Shown here one piece after another: positions 16,794-25,256 of a stretch of DNA of 64,000 nt. Origin of the DNA: Fundidesulfovibrio terrae (GTDB lineage: Bacteria; Desulfobacterota; Desulfovibrionia; Desulfovibrionales; Desulfovibrionaceae). Positions within the stretch are counted from its first letter, which is position 1, and each line of letters opens with the position of its first letter. A program made the position numbers and the translations under genes. The stretch spans positions 310,001 through 374,000 of the forward strand of contig NZ_JAKZFS010000004.1 in NCBI RefSeq assembly GCF_022808915.1, written 5' to 3'. The notes under the pieces are model-generated. The model saw nothing but the letters and a program-made list of their open reading frames with translations. It searched no databases and was not told the origin of the DNA.

Positions 16794-18803
16794 TCACGCC
16801 AGCGCCAGCGGCAGCGCCTCGAACACCGTCTTCACGAACGACACCTCGACGTCCGCAAGGTCCTCCCCGCTCATGGCGTCCACCTCGGGCCGGTTGTCGT
16901 CGGGCAGGATCACCCGCGTGGCCCCGGCGCGGGCAGCCGCCAGAATCTTCTCCCGCACTCCACCCACCGGCAGCACCTGCCCCGTGAGCGTGATCTCGCC
17001 GGTCATGGCCACGTCGCGCCTGAGCGCCTTGCCCGTATAGAGCGAGGCCAGGGCCAGCGCCAGCGTCAGCCCCGCCGAGCTCCCTTCCTTGGGGATGGAA
17101 CCGCCCGGGATGTGCACGTGCAGGTCCTCCTGCTGGAACGCCCCGGGATCGATCCCGAGCTCCCCGGCCCGCGAGCGCACGAGGCTCAAGGCCGTGCGGG
17201 CCGACTCGCACAGCACCTCTCCCAGCGACCCGGTCAGGGTGATGTTGCCCGCCCCCTGCATGCGGATGGCCTCCACGAAAATGATCTCCCCGCCGAACCC
17301 GGCATACACGAGCCCCGTGGCCACGCCCACGCGCGGCTCGCCCTCGGCGGCTTCGCGGATGTGCTTGCGCGGGCCGAGCAGGGCCGGGATCATGGCCGCG
17401 TCCACCTCGATGGGGGCGGCGGGCTGTCCGCCCTCGAGCCGCAGCCGGGCAAGCTTGCGGCAGGCCTGGCCCAGTTCCCGGTCCAGGTTCCTGACGCCGG
17501 CCTCGCGCGTGTAGCCGTCCACCACCGTCGCCAGGGCCTCGGGAGTGAAGCTGGGGAAGGGGTGGGTCAGGCCGTGCTCCTTGAGCTGGCGCGGCAGCAG
17601 GTGGCGCGCGGCGATGTTGACCTTTTCGCGCGCCGTGTAGCCCTGGAAGGGCACCATCTCCAGGCGGTCGGCCAGGGGGCCGGACAGCTCGCGCACGTCG
17701 TTGACCGTGGCGATGAACAGCACCTGGGAGAGGTCGAAGGGCACCTCCAGGTAGTTGTCCACGAATTGCGAGTTCTGCTCCGGGTCGAGCATTTCCAGGA
17801 ACACCGCCGCCGGGTCGCCCCGGAAGTCCTTGCCGATCTTGTCCAGCTCGTCGAGCATGAACACCGGGTTGCGCACGCCCAGGCGGCTTATGGACTGCAT
17901 CACCCGTCCCGGCAGGGCCCCGACATAGGTGCGCCGGTGGCCGCGCAACTCGGCCTCGTCGCGCAGGCCCGCCAGGGACATGCGGTGGAACTTGCGGCCC
18001 AAAGCCTCGGCGATGGCCTGTCCTACCGAGGTCTTGCCCGTGCCCGGAGGGCCGGAGAAGCACAGCACGGGGCTGCGGAACGCCGTGGGCGGGGCCTTGT
18101 CGCGCATGAGCCGGGCCACGGTGGCCCTGAGCTCGTCCAGGTTCACCGGCTTGGCCAGGTAGTAGGCCGCGCCCTGGCGCATGGCCTGCACGGCCGTGTC
18201 CACCGTGGCGAAGCCCGTGACCATCATCACCTGGGTGGCCGGGGAGAGCTTGCGGGCCTCCTCCAGGAGCTGCATGCCGTCCATCTTCTCCATCTTGAGG
18301 TCGGTGACGATGAGGTCGAACTCCCAGCGCCGCACCTCCTCCAGGGCGGCCAGGCCGTTGGCCGCGCCGCGCACCCGGTAGCCTTCCTTCTTCAGCACGT
18401 GCTCCAGGTTGGCCCGGGCGATGTCCTCGTCGTCCACCACCAGGATGTGGAAATCGGAGGACGCCCGGAGCGCCCGCGAGGCCAGATATTCGAGCACCCG
18501 CTCCTTCACCTGCCCCAGGCCGTAGTGGCGGCCCGAGAGCACCTCTTCGGCGCGCGCAAGGTCCAGGCGGTCTTGGGTGGCGGCGTTCCAGGGCAGGCCC
18601 AGCAGGAAGTCCAGATAGCCCAGGCCCACGGAATACTCGGCCACGGACGGGTCGGTCTTGGCCAGGCGCTCGAGTTCGCGCAGGGCGGCCTCCCTGGCGT
18701 GGGGCGGCAGGTCCGGGGCGTTGGCCCGGCCCGTAAGTTCCGCCAGGTCGCTGGTGGGCGGTTCGGGCGTTTTCCGGTCGGTGCGCTTCTGGAAGAAGAT
18801 CAT
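16794..18803 (-). CDS. Lon-type ATP-dependent protease with an internal receiver domain
   Basis: 669 residues. Residues 60-112 match the segment just upstream of the Lon ATPase (L-P-W-N, H-Y-G-L-G-Q-V-K-E-R-V-L-E-Y-L). A complete receiver then follows at about 118-236, with D123/D124/D125 region acids, phosphoacceptor D168 and Lys218. The Lon ATPase resumes at P-V-L-C-F-S-G-P-P-G-T-G-K-T (Walker A 251-258; Walker B D318/E319). The protease domain has P-K-E-G-S-S-A-G with catalytic Ser576 and Lys619. The large N-terminal substrate-binding LON domain is absent. GGAGGAG precedes the ATG. The stop is seven bases from the convergent NtrC-type regulator. Phosphorylation may gate proteolysis (inference). 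Confidence 0.92.
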   Translation of the reverse strand: MIFFQKRTDRKTPEPPTSDLAELTGRANAPDLPPHAREAALRELERLAKTDPSVAEYSVGLGYLDFLLGLPWNAATQDRLDLARAEEVLSGRHYGLGQVKERVLEYLASRALRASSDFHILVVDDEDIARANLEHVLKKEGYRVRGAANGLAALEEVRRWEFDLIVTDLKMEKMDGMQLLEEARKLSPATQVMMVTGFATVDTAVQAMRQGAAYYLAKPVNLDELRATVARLMRDKAPPTAFRSPVLCFSGPPGTGKTSVGQAIAEALGRKFHRMSLAGLRDEAELRGHRRTYVGALPGRVMQSISRLGVRNPVFMLDELDKIGKDFRGDPAAVFLEMLDPEQNSQFVDNYLEVPFDLSQVLFIATVNDVRELSGPLADRLEMVPFQGYTAREKVNIAARHLLPRQLKEHGLTHPFPSFTPEALATVVDGYTREAGVRNLDRELGQACRKLARLRLEGGQPAAPIEVDAAMIPALLGPRKHIREAAEGEPRVGVATGLVYAGFGGEIIFVEAIRMQGAGNITLTGSLGEVLCESARTALSLVRSRAGELGIDPGAFQQEDLHVHIPGGSIPKEGSSAGLTLALALASLYTGKALRRDVAMTGEITLTGQVLPVGGVREKILAAARAGATRVILPDDNRPEVDAMSGEDLADVEVSFVKTVFEALPLALA

Positions 18804-18874
18804 GGGCTCCTCCGCTGGTTTCCCGGCACGCTACGTCCTTTCTCCCCTTCCCTGCAACAGCCAGTCGCACGAGT

Positions 18875-18952
18875 GTTTCGAAACGCAACAGCTGTTGTGA
18901 TGTGCAACACACGAACCATCGTCCTGGAGGGCGAAGTGTTGCAACCCGCAAC
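18875..18952. promoter_or_regulatory. Cluster of palindromes, likely enhancer sites for the NtrC-type regulator
   Basis: Three symmetric sites lie between the Lon-like gene and the divergent operon: GTTTCGAAAC (18875-18884), CAACAGCTGTTG (18886-18897) and GTTGC-5-GCAAC (18938-18952). They sit about 55-130 bases upstream of a sigma-54 promoter, which is the usual range for activator binding. The shared GCAAC/GTTGC half-sites suggest one binding protein. Confidence 0.5.
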
Positions 18953-19004
18953 GAAAGAATTTTTCGAGGGTTTGGCAGTGTGAATAATTTCAACATGTTA
19001 TCTG

Positions 19005-19020
19005 TGGCACGGTTCTTGGG
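19005..19020 (+). promoter_or_regulatory. Sigma-54 promoter
   Basis: TGGCACG at 19005-19011, four bases, then TTGG at 19016-19019. This matches the -24/-12 consensus TGGCACG-N4-TTGC with one mismatch at the -12 C. A start near 19031 would leave a short leader with GAGGAGG at 19042-19048 before the first gene. Confidence 0.7.
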
Positions 19021-19056
19021 TAAGGGGAAGCAAAGCGCACTGAGGAGGACACGCGG

Positions 19057-19224
19057 ATGGCAACCATCAAAGAACGCATCGAGGCAGTGTTCGCCGCCCA
19101 GGCATTCGCCGAGCGGAACCTGGACCAGGAAGCCCTGGAGATCCTGGGCGAGGCCCGGTCCGAGACCAAGACCGTGGCCGTGGCGGGCAAGCGTACCGAC
19201 ACCCGTCCGAGGCTCCGGGCCTAG
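19057..19224 (+). CDS. Small conserved-looking protein, first gene of the sigma-54 operon
   Basis: Fifty-five residues, mostly helical and charged, with a basic end (K-R-T-D-T-R-P-R-L-R-A). A strong GAGGAGG ribosome-binding site precedes the ATG by eight bases, and the next gene starts eight bases after its stop. The sequence shows no membrane segment or signal peptide. I do not recognise a family. Confidence 0.7.
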   Translation: MATIKERIEAVFAAQAFAERNLDQEALEILGEARSETKTVAVAGKRTDTRPRLRA

Positions 19225-19232
19225 GGAAGCAC

Positions 19233-19769
19233 ATGGCCGCACGTATGCGCCAAAAGCCGGAAGACGGATTCCGCCTCAAGCGGCCCAGCCGCCTCAGGGA
19301 ATTCCTTGAGGATGTGGGACAGGCCGCGGCCCTGGCGGAATCCGGTTTTTCCGGCAAGGACCTGGGTGTGTCCGCCCCGGGAGTCGAGAACAAGAAGATC
19401 GTGGTGGTGTCCACCGACGCCGAATTCTCGCCCGCCCTTGTGCGCCACGCCCTGAGCGTGGCCGGCAGGCTCGGCACCGAAGTGGTGGCCCTGAGCATCG
19501 GCAGCCTGGCTCCGGCCGGGGACGATCATGCCCGGAAGGCGCGCGAGCTCTTCGAGATGCGCGCGCTCCGTTCCGGAGAGAATTTCAGCCTCCAGGCCAG
19601 CCAGGCCGGTGTGTCGTTCAGGCACGTGGTGCGCTTCGGCAAGGCGGCGGAGGTGGTCGAGGGCGAGTGCGGGCGTCTGCGCAGAGTGGAGTTCGTGCTG
19701 GCGTGCAAGGAGCAGCGGGGCAGGGACGGCCTGCATGTGAGCATGCCCCTGTTCGAGGTGGTGGGGTAA
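19233..19769 (+). CDS. Universal-stress-protein-like protein
   Basis: 178 residues. After a basic N-terminal region of about 50 residues comes K-K-I-V-V-V-S-T-D-A-E-F-S-P-A-L-V-R-H-A, the first strand and helix pattern of a UspA-like alpha/beta fold. The nucleotide-binding G-x2-G-x9-G-S/T motif of typical Usp proteins is not visible, so it may be a non-ATP-binding member. GGGAAG lies upstream of the ATG. It is the second gene of the operon that ends with a double-domain Usp protein. Confidence 0.6.
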   Translation: MAARMRQKPEDGFRLKRPSRLREFLEDVGQAAALAESGFSGKDLGVSAPGVENKKIVVVSTDAEFSPALVRHALSVAGRLGTEVVALSIGSLAPAGDDHARKARELFEMRALRSGENFSLQASQAGVSFRHVVRFGKAAEVVEGECGRLRRVEFVLACKEQRGRDGLHVSMPLFEVVG

Positions 19770-19823
19770 GGACCGCCTCGGCGCGTCCCTGTTTGTGAAA
19801 TTTTTAGCAACTAGGAGAACACC

Positions 19824-20123
19824 ATGGAAGCCAGGAAGAGCAAACCCATAGGCAAGCTCGTCGCGTACGGAATCGGCAGCGTCGGCCTCTACACCGCCGT
19901 GTACCTCTGCCAGGACCTGATCATGGACAACTTCGCCAAGGGCGGCCTCTACACGGCCCTGCCCATCGCCACCGTGTTCCTGTTCTCCTGGATTCACGGC
20001 ACGTTCGCGGGCACGCTCTGGCAGGTGCTCGGCATCGACGCCGTGAAGAAGGCCCCGGCCCAGGCTACGGTTTCGGCCCCCGCCCGCAAGGACTCCCGTC
20101 CCCGCGCCACCGTCAGCGCCTAA
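19824..20123 (+). CDS. Small membrane protein with two spans
   Basis: Ninety-nine residues with two hydrophobic segments (about 11-33 and 42-68) and a hydrophilic tail in which A-T-V-S-A occurs twice. TAGGAGA lies before the ATG. It is placed immediately before the TauE/SafE-type permease gene (28-base gap), so it may be an accessory subunit of that transporter. No family is recognised. Confidence 0.7.
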   Translation: MEARKSKPIGKLVAYGIGSVGLYTAVYLCQDLIMDNFAKGGLYTALPIATVFLFSWIHGTFAGTLWQVLGIDAVKKAPAQATVSAPARKDSRPRATVSA

Positions 20124-20151
20124 CCGGACCAACCGCGCAAGGAGATTTGAA

Positions 20152-21207
20152 ATGGATATGCTCAGCGAAGCCACCAAGTTCATCACCCTCGATCCCGCCG
20201 GGATCGGGTTTCTGTTCATTGTGGGATTCATCGGCGGCCTGGTCAGCGGGTTCATCGGGTCCGGCGGCGCCTTCGTGCTCACCCCCGGCATGATGAGCCT
20301 GGGCGTTCCCGGCACCGTGGCCGTGGCCAGCAACATGTGCCACAAGTTCCCCAAGGCCCTGGTCGGGTCCATCAAGCGCTACCGCTACGGCCAGGTGGAC
20401 ATCAAGCTGGGCCTGTACATGGCCGCCTTCGCGGGCGTCGGCGTGCAGGTGGGCATCAAGATACAGAACTACATCCTGGGATTGTGGGGCCAGGCCGGTT
20501 CCGACCTGTACGTGAGCGTGTCCTTCGTGGCCGTGCTGGTCATCGTGGGCGGGTTCGTCATGCTGGACGCGATCAAGTCCTCCAAGAATTCCTGCGCCAC
20601 CGAGCAGACCTGCTCCCTGGCCCTTCGCCTGCAGAAGATCGAGCTGTGGCCCATGATCAACTTTAAAAGGGCCAACCTGCGCATCTCCATGTGGTTCCTG
20701 CTGCCCGTGGGCTTCGCCACCGGCCTGCTGGCCGCCACCATCGCCGTGGGCGGCTTCATCGGCGTGCCCGGCATGATCTACATCCTGGGCGCTTCCGGCC
20801 TGGTGGCCTCGGCCACCGAGCTGGTCATCGCCTTCGTCATGGGCCTGGCCGGGTCCATCAACTGGGCCATGCACGGCATGGTGGACATCCGCCTCACCCT
20901 GATCATCCTGGCCGGTTCGCTTCTGGGCGTGCAGCTCGGCGCCATCGGCACCACCTTCGTGCGCGAACACATGATCAAGGTCGTCATGGGCACCATCATG
21001 CTGATCGTCGCCGTGTCGCGCGGATTCGCCATGCCCAAGTACCTGGCCAAGCTCGGCCTCATGGAAGTCAGTGACTCCACCGTGGCCATCCTGGAAAAGG
21101 CGAGCTTCGCCTTCATGGTGGTCTCTCTGGTGGTGGGCGCGGTGATCATCCTGGGCAGCATGGTCAAGGGCCGCAAGGCATTGGCTCCCCAGGGGCAGGA
21201 GGCGTAA
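20152..21207 (+). CDS. TauE/SafE-family membrane permease
   Basis: 351 residues with about eight to nine membrane helices. It carries the family's repeated G-G-L-V-S-G-F-I-G-S-G-G-A-F (residues 28-42) and a matching second-half A-T-I-A-V-G-G-F-I-G-V-P-G-M stretch near 200. Family members export sulfite, sulfoacetate or other organosulfur anions, or move small anions in sulfur metabolism. The substrate here is not determined. A cysteine-containing loop of about 25 residues lies between the two halves. It belongs to the sigma-54 operon, between a small membrane protein and a Usp gene. Confidence 0.85.
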   Translation: MDMLSEATKFITLDPAGIGFLFIVGFIGGLVSGFIGSGGAFVLTPGMMSLGVPGTVAVASNMCHKFPKALVGSIKRYRYGQVDIKLGLYMAAFAGVGVQVGIKIQNYILGLWGQAGSDLYVSVSFVAVLVIVGGFVMLDAIKSSKNSCATEQTCSLALRLQKIELWPMINFKRANLRISMWFLLPVGFATGLLAATIAVGGFIGVPGMIYILGASGLVASATELVIAFVMGLAGSINWAMHGMVDIRLTLIILAGSLLGVQLGAIGTTFVREHMIKVVMGTIMLIVAVSRGFAMPKYLAKLGLMEVSDSTVAILEKASFAFMVVSLVVGAVIILGSMVKGRKALAPQGQEA

Positions 21208-21211
21208 GCAA

Positions 21212-22063
21212 ATGCCGCTCAAGCGCCTCCTGGTCTGCGTGGACGAGTCCGACGCCAGCCGCCACGCCTTGAACGCGGCCCTGGACCTGGCCGGGACGCA
21301 TGGGGCCTCCCTCACGGCGGTGGCCGTGGCCCCGCCCTACCAGGGTGACCTGAGGCTCGTGGGCATAAGCGACATCGCAAGCGTGCTCAGGCAGCCCTGC
21401 GACAAGGCTCTGCAATTCGCCAAAGGGGAGGCCGCCAAGCGCGGCCTCCCCCTGGCCACCCTCTGCGAGGAGGGCGAACCCGCCCAGGTCATCGCGGACC
21501 TGGCGGACTCCATGCGGGCGAGCCTGGTGGTGATGGGGCGGCGAAACACCTCCACCATGGGCAAGCTCCTGCTGGGCAGCGTCACGGGCCGGACCATCGG
21601 CTTCTGCAACTGCGACGTGCTCATCGTGCCCACCGGCGCGGCGGTGAACCTGCGCAGGCTGGTGCTGGCCACCGACGGCTCCCGCTTCTCGGCGGCGGCC
21701 GCGGACAAGGCCCTGGCTTTGGGCCGCGAGCTCGATTCGCTGGTCGAGGTGGTCTCGGTCATGGACGTGCCCAACGAATATCTGGCCCTGGCCCCCAGGG
21801 CTGCCACTGAGCTGGCCGCCGCCACCAAGGGCTTCATCAACGAAGTGCTGGACAAGGCCAAGGCCATGGGCGTCGCCGCCAAGGGCAAGCTCCTGGAAGG
21901 CAACGCCCCCGAGGAGATCCTCAAGTTCGCGGAGGAGGGCGGCACCGGCACCATCGTCATCGCGTCCCACGGGCGCACCGGGCTTCGCCGCCTGCTCATG
22001 GGCGGCGTGGTGGAGTGGATCGTGGCCCACTCTAGCCTGCCGATCTGGATCACCAAGGGATAG
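21212..22063 (+). CDS. Tandem universal stress protein (two UspA domains)
   Basis: 283 residues made of two UspA folds (about 1-143 and 145-283). The first has M-G-R-R-N-T-S-T-M-G-K-L-L-L-G-S, and the second S-H-G-R-T-G-L-R-R-L-L-M-G-G-V. Both approximate the ATP-binding G-x2-G-x9-G-S motif. GGAGG, inside the end of the permease gene, serves as the ribosome-binding site, and the ATG lies four bases past that stop. It is the last gene of the sigma-54 operon; a strong terminator follows. Confidence 0.9.
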   Translation: MPLKRLLVCVDESDASRHALNAALDLAGTHGASLTAVAVAPPYQGDLRLVGISDIASVLRQPCDKALQFAKGEAAKRGLPLATLCEEGEPAQVIADLADSMRASLVVMGRRNTSTMGKLLLGSVTGRTIGFCNCDVLIVPTGAAVNLRRLVLATDGSRFSAAAADKALALGRELDSLVEVVSVMDVPNEYLALAPRAATELAAATKGFINEVLDKAKAMGVAAKGKLLEGNAPEEILKFAEEGGTGTIVIASHGRTGLRRLLMGGVVEWIVAHSSLPIWITKG

Positions 22064-22174
22064 CAGGAATCCGCACGCGGTTGGGCTCCCTGGCTAGCCG
22101 CTGGGAGTCTCCCGGCCGGAGGATTCCGGCGGGGTTCGCAGAAATCCTGGCATTCGCCACAGTCTTGAATCACG

Positions 22175-22205
22175 GCGCGCCCCTTCTGGGGCGCGCTTGT
22201 TTTTT
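22175..22205 (+). terminator. Rho-independent terminator of the sigma-54 operon
   Basis: A perfect 9-bp GC stem (22175-22183 with 22188-22196) with a TTCT loop is followed by TTGTTTTTT. Confidence 0.92.
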
Positions 22206-22357
22206 GGGCGTCTCACCCGTGACCCCCTGTATTGTTTGAGACTTCCTTGGACAGACATTTTTCGTGCGCCAAATGCATATGTTCTCGTCGAAAACGTCGT
22301 GCTCCAGAGGTGACGGACCACTTTCCGGTCTGAGATGCAGGGCGGTGTTCCCGGGAA

Positions 22358-22406
22358 TGTTCATAAAAATAATCATAATTTTAGCGTGTTAATATGTTTA
22401 TGAACA
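22358..22406. promoter_or_regulatory. Inverted repeat in the AT-rich region upstream of the glycerol operon
   Basis: TGTTCATAAA (22358-22367) and its exact reverse complement TTTATGAACA (22397-22406) are 29 bases apart, in the AT-richest part of the 360-bp gap after the terminator. The spacing places the half-sites on roughly the same face of the helix. It may be an operator or an upstream element of the glycerol operon. Confidence 0.4.
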
Positions 22407-22450
22407 AGATGTCGTCTCCTTGCGCGGAAAAAGCGGTGTGCAACCCTCAG

Positions 22451-22499
22451 TGACATTTTTGAATTCCTCGTTGACATTTTTGATTTACACTTTCATTGT
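22451..22499 (+). promoter_or_regulatory. Tandem 12-bp repeats overlapping a candidate promoter
   Basis: TGACATTTTTGA occurs at 22451-22462 and again at 22472-22483, exactly 21 bases (two helical turns) apart. The second copy overlaps TTGACA (22471-22476). A weak -10, CATTGT (22494-22499), lies 17 bases on. Binding of the SorC-type regulator to the repeats would control its own operon (inference). Confidence 0.5.
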
Positions 22500-22565
22500 C
22501 GGAAAACTAAAAGTTCATACGAAATACACCCGGCCGCAACTTTTGGGCCGCCAGGAGGCAAATGT

Positions 22566-23513
22566 ATGGTTGGCGTCGACGACAACGAAAGCCAGCTTCT
22601 CTCTCGGGTTGCCTGGCTGTATTTCAACGAAGAGCTCACCCAGGCCGAAATCGGCGACCGGCTGGGCATCACCCGCCTCAAGGTCAACCGCCTGCTCCAG
22701 ATGGGGCGCGAGATGGGCCTCATCCGGGTGATCATCAACACCCCCTTCAAGGATTGCGTGGCTCTGGAAGGCCAGCTGACACGCGAATTCGGCCTGGTCC
22801 GGGCCATCGTGGTCCCCACGCCGGAGCGTGGCGACCGCCATCTCTACGACGCCATCGGCCGCCCGGCGGGCGAATACGTCTCTCAGGTGCTTGAGGACGG
22901 CCAGTCCCTGGGCGTGGGCTGGGGCAAGACCATCCGGGCGGCAATCAACGGCCTCACCGTACGCAGCTTCCGGGGCATCACCGTCACCTCCCTCTACGGC
23001 GGCGTGCCCAAAAGCCCGGTGAACCCCTTCGACTCCACGGCCATGTTCGCCCGCCAGCTGCGGGCCGAGGTGTGCAACCACCTGGCCGCGCCCATGTTCG
23101 TGTCCTCTCCCGAGGTGCGCGCCACCATCGCCAGCCAGGACATCTTCCGCACCTACTACCAGGACGCCCTCCAGGTGGACATGATCCTGACCGCCGTGGG
23201 CGACATGACCGCCCAGGCCACCAACATCGCCCTGGGGGCCGTGACCCACGAGCAGCGCCGCGACCTGGCCCGGGCCGGGGCCGTGGGCGAATTCTTCGGA
23301 CGCTTCCTGGACGAGGACGGCAACGTGCTGGACCACCCGGTCAATCACTGCGGCATGTCCCCGGATTTCGAGGGCCTGTGCAAGGTGCCCCACACCGTGC
23401 TGGTGTCGGGCGGCATGGCCAAGGTGCCCATCCTCAAAACCGTGCTCAAGCGCGGCTACGTACACGTCTTCGTGACCGACGCGACCACGGCGACGAACCT
23501 GCTCAAACCCTAA
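22566..23513 (+). CDS. SorC-family transcriptional regulator
   Basis: 315 residues. An N-terminal helix-turn-helix (about residues 20-55: L-T-Q-A-E-I-G-D-R-L-G-I-T-R) is followed by a sugar-phosphate-binding effector domain with G-V-G-W-G-K-T-I near 118 and a C-terminal A-L-G-A-V-T-like stretch. This is the SorC/DeoR-sugar-binding arrangement. AGGAGG stands eight bases before the ATG at 22566; an ATG at 22562 is in another frame. Twelve bases separate it from glpD, so it is cotranscribed and probably senses a glycerol-derived phosphate such as glycerol-3-phosphate. Confidence 0.85.
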   Translation: MVGVDDNESQLLSRVAWLYFNEELTQAEIGDRLGITRLKVNRLLQMGREMGLIRVIINTPFKDCVALEGQLTREFGLVRAIVVPTPERGDRHLYDAIGRPAGEYVSQVLEDGQSLGVGWGKTIRAAINGLTVRSFRGITVTSLYGGVPKSPVNPFDSTAMFARQLRAEVCNHLAAPMFVSSPEVRATIASQDIFRTYYQDALQVDMILTAVGDMTAQATNIALGAVTHEQRRDLARAGAVGEFFGRFLDEDGNVLDHPVNHCGMSPDFEGLCKVPHTVLVSGGMAKVPILKTVLKRGYVHVFVTDATTATNLLKP

Positions 23514-23525
23514 CAAGGCTTTCTT

Positions 23526-25163
23526 ATGGACAGACAGCATCTTCTGCGCCGCCTCAAGGATGGCGGCGAATTCGACCTCCTGGTGATCGGCGGCGGGGCC
23601 ACAGGCTGCGGCGCGGCCCTGGACGCGGCCACCCGGGGCCTGGATGTGGCCCTGGTGGAAAAGGGGGACTTCTCCCAAGGCACCAGCAGCAAGAGCACCA
23701 AGCTGGTGCACGGCGGCGTGCGCTACCTGGAGAAGGCCATCCTGAAGCTCGACCGCGAGCAGTTCGGGCTGGTGCGCGAGGGCCTGCGCGAGCGCGGTTA
23801 CCTATTGCGCAACGCCCCCCACCTGGCCCACCCCATCCAGCTCATGACCCCGGTCGCGACCTGGTTTCAGGCCGCTTACATCTTCGCGGGCCTGGTGCTC
23901 TACGACCTGCTGGCCGGACGCCTGTCGCTCGGGCGCAGCAGGCTGGTGGGCCGGGCAAAGGCCAAGCGGCTCTTCCCCCAGCTGAACCTGGACGGCTACG
24001 TGGCAGCCGTCATCTACTACGACGGCCAGTTCAACGACGCCCGCATGGCAGTCACCCTGGCCCGCACCGCCAACGCCCATGGCGCCACCTGCGTCAACCA
24101 CGTTGAGGTGGTGGAGCTGGTCAAGGAGTGCAACCAGGTGCGCGGAGCCGTGGTGCGCGACACAGTCACCGGCGAAACCTGGACCATTCGGGCCAAGGGC
24201 GTCATCAACGCCACCGGCCCCTTCGCAGACGCCATCCGGCGCATGGACGATCCCCATGCCGGCGACATGCTCAAGGTGAGCTCCGGCATCCACATCCTGC
24301 TCGACGCTAAGCACACCCCCCCGGACATGTCGCTCATGATCCCCAGCACCGAGGACGGGCGCGTGCTCTTCATGATCCCCTGGATGGGCCACGTGCTCTT
24401 CGGCACCACCGACGAGCCCGCCCGGGTGGAGCACGATCCCGTGCCCGAGGAGAAGGACGTTGACTACCTGCTGCGCTACGCCAGCAAGTACCTGCGCCAG
24501 CCCCTGACCAGGGACGACGTGCTGGCCGTGTGGAGCGGGCTTCGCCCCCTGGTGTTCTCGCCCGGCAAGGGCAGCACCCAGGAGCTGGCCCGCACCCATG
24601 TCCTGGATGTGAGCGCCTCGGGGCTTCTGACCATGACCGGCGGCAAGTGGACCAGCTACCGCAGCATGGCCGAGGACGCCGTGGACGCCGCCTGCGTCCG
24701 CTTCGGCCTGTGCCGGGGGCGCAAGAGCGCCACGCGTACCATGCGCCTCCTGGGCTCCTGCGGGCACGTGCCTGGTTCCTGGGAGGAGCTGGCCCGGCGC
24801 GAGGGCATCGAGCCCGCCGTGGCCCGGTCGCTGTATTCCCTCTACGGCGACGAGGCCAGGCGCGTGCTGGCCGTGGCCCGCGAGCCGGGCCTCATGGAGC
24901 GCATCCACCCGGGCCACCCGTACATCGGGGCCGAGGTGGCCTACGCCGTGCGCCAGGAGATGGCCGCCCACGTGGCCGACGTGCTCATCCGGCGTCTGCC
25001 CCTGGGGCTCCTGGACATGATCCACGCCCAGGAGGCCGCTCCCGTGGTGGCGGGCATCATGGCCCGCGAACTCGGCTGGGATGAGGCCCGCGTAAACGAA
25101 GAGATCGAATCCGCGCGTGCGCTGCTGGCGTCCTGGTTCACGGGGCAGCCGGCCGGCGCGTAG
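23526..25163 (+). CDS. glpD: Glycerol-3-phosphate dehydrogenase (FAD-dependent)
   Basis: 545 residues. The N-terminal FAD-binding loop [10 protein letters not shown] is at about residues 20-29. [16 protein letters not shown], the FAD glycerol-3-phosphate dehydrogenase signature, is near 53-68. The C-terminal domain matches the DAO-C region of GlpD/GlpA. It oxidises sn-glycerol-3-phosphate to dihydroxyacetone phosphate and passes electrons to the membrane quinone pool. It is the second gene of the operon, before glpF and glpK. Confidence 0.93.
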   Translation: MDRQHLLRRLKDGGEFDLLVIGGGATGCGAALDAATRGLDVALVEKGDFSQGTSSKSTKLVHGGVRYLEKAILKLDREQFGLVREGLRERGYLLRNAPHLAHPIQLMTPVATWFQAAYIFAGLVLYDLLAGRLSLGRSRLVGRAKAKRLFPQLNLDGYVAAVIYYDGQFNDARMAVTLARTANAHGATCVNHVEVVELVKECNQVRGAVVRDTVTGETWTIRAKGVINATGPFADAIRRMDDPHAGDMLKVSSGIHILLDAKHTPPDMSLMIPSTEDGRVLFMIPWMGHVLFGTTDEPARVEHDPVPEEKDVDYLLRYASKYLRQPLTRDDVLAVWSGLRPLVFSPGKGSTQELARTHVLDVSASGLLTMTGGKWTSYRSMAEDAVDAACVRFGLCRGRKSATRTMRLLGSCGHVPGSWEELARREGIEPAVARSLYSLYGDEARRVLAVAREPGLMERIHPGHPYIGAEVAYAVRQEMAAHVADVLIRRLPLGLLDMIHAQEAAPVVAGIMARELGWDEARVNEEIESARALLASWFTGQPAGA

Positions 25164-25210
25164 CGCGCGTCGAAGGCATCCGTCGGCAGAGGCAGGCATG
25201 GCAGGAACCG

Positions 25211-25234
25211 TCCGGCCGGAGGCAACCGGCCGGA
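25211..25234. other. Strong hairpin between glpD and glpF
   Basis: A perfect 9-bp stem (25211-25219 with 25226-25234) has a six-base loop and no T-run. Inside an operon this may adjust mRNA processing or stability, not end transcription. Confidence 0.5.
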
Positions 25235-25256
25235 GAAAGGCTGTACTGGAGGAAGC

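Noticed and set aside
22206-22350. A gene in the gap after the Usp terminator
   Set aside because: The minus-strand frames of about 70 codons there have no ribosome-binding site and no conserved features, and they run through the terminator.
25164-25256. A fourth copy of the 3'-end palindromic element (CCGGCCGGAGGC)
   Set aside because: It shares only GGCCGGAGGC-like bases and lacks the GCGGCCAAGG stem and the GGAATCCC end. It is a different hairpin.
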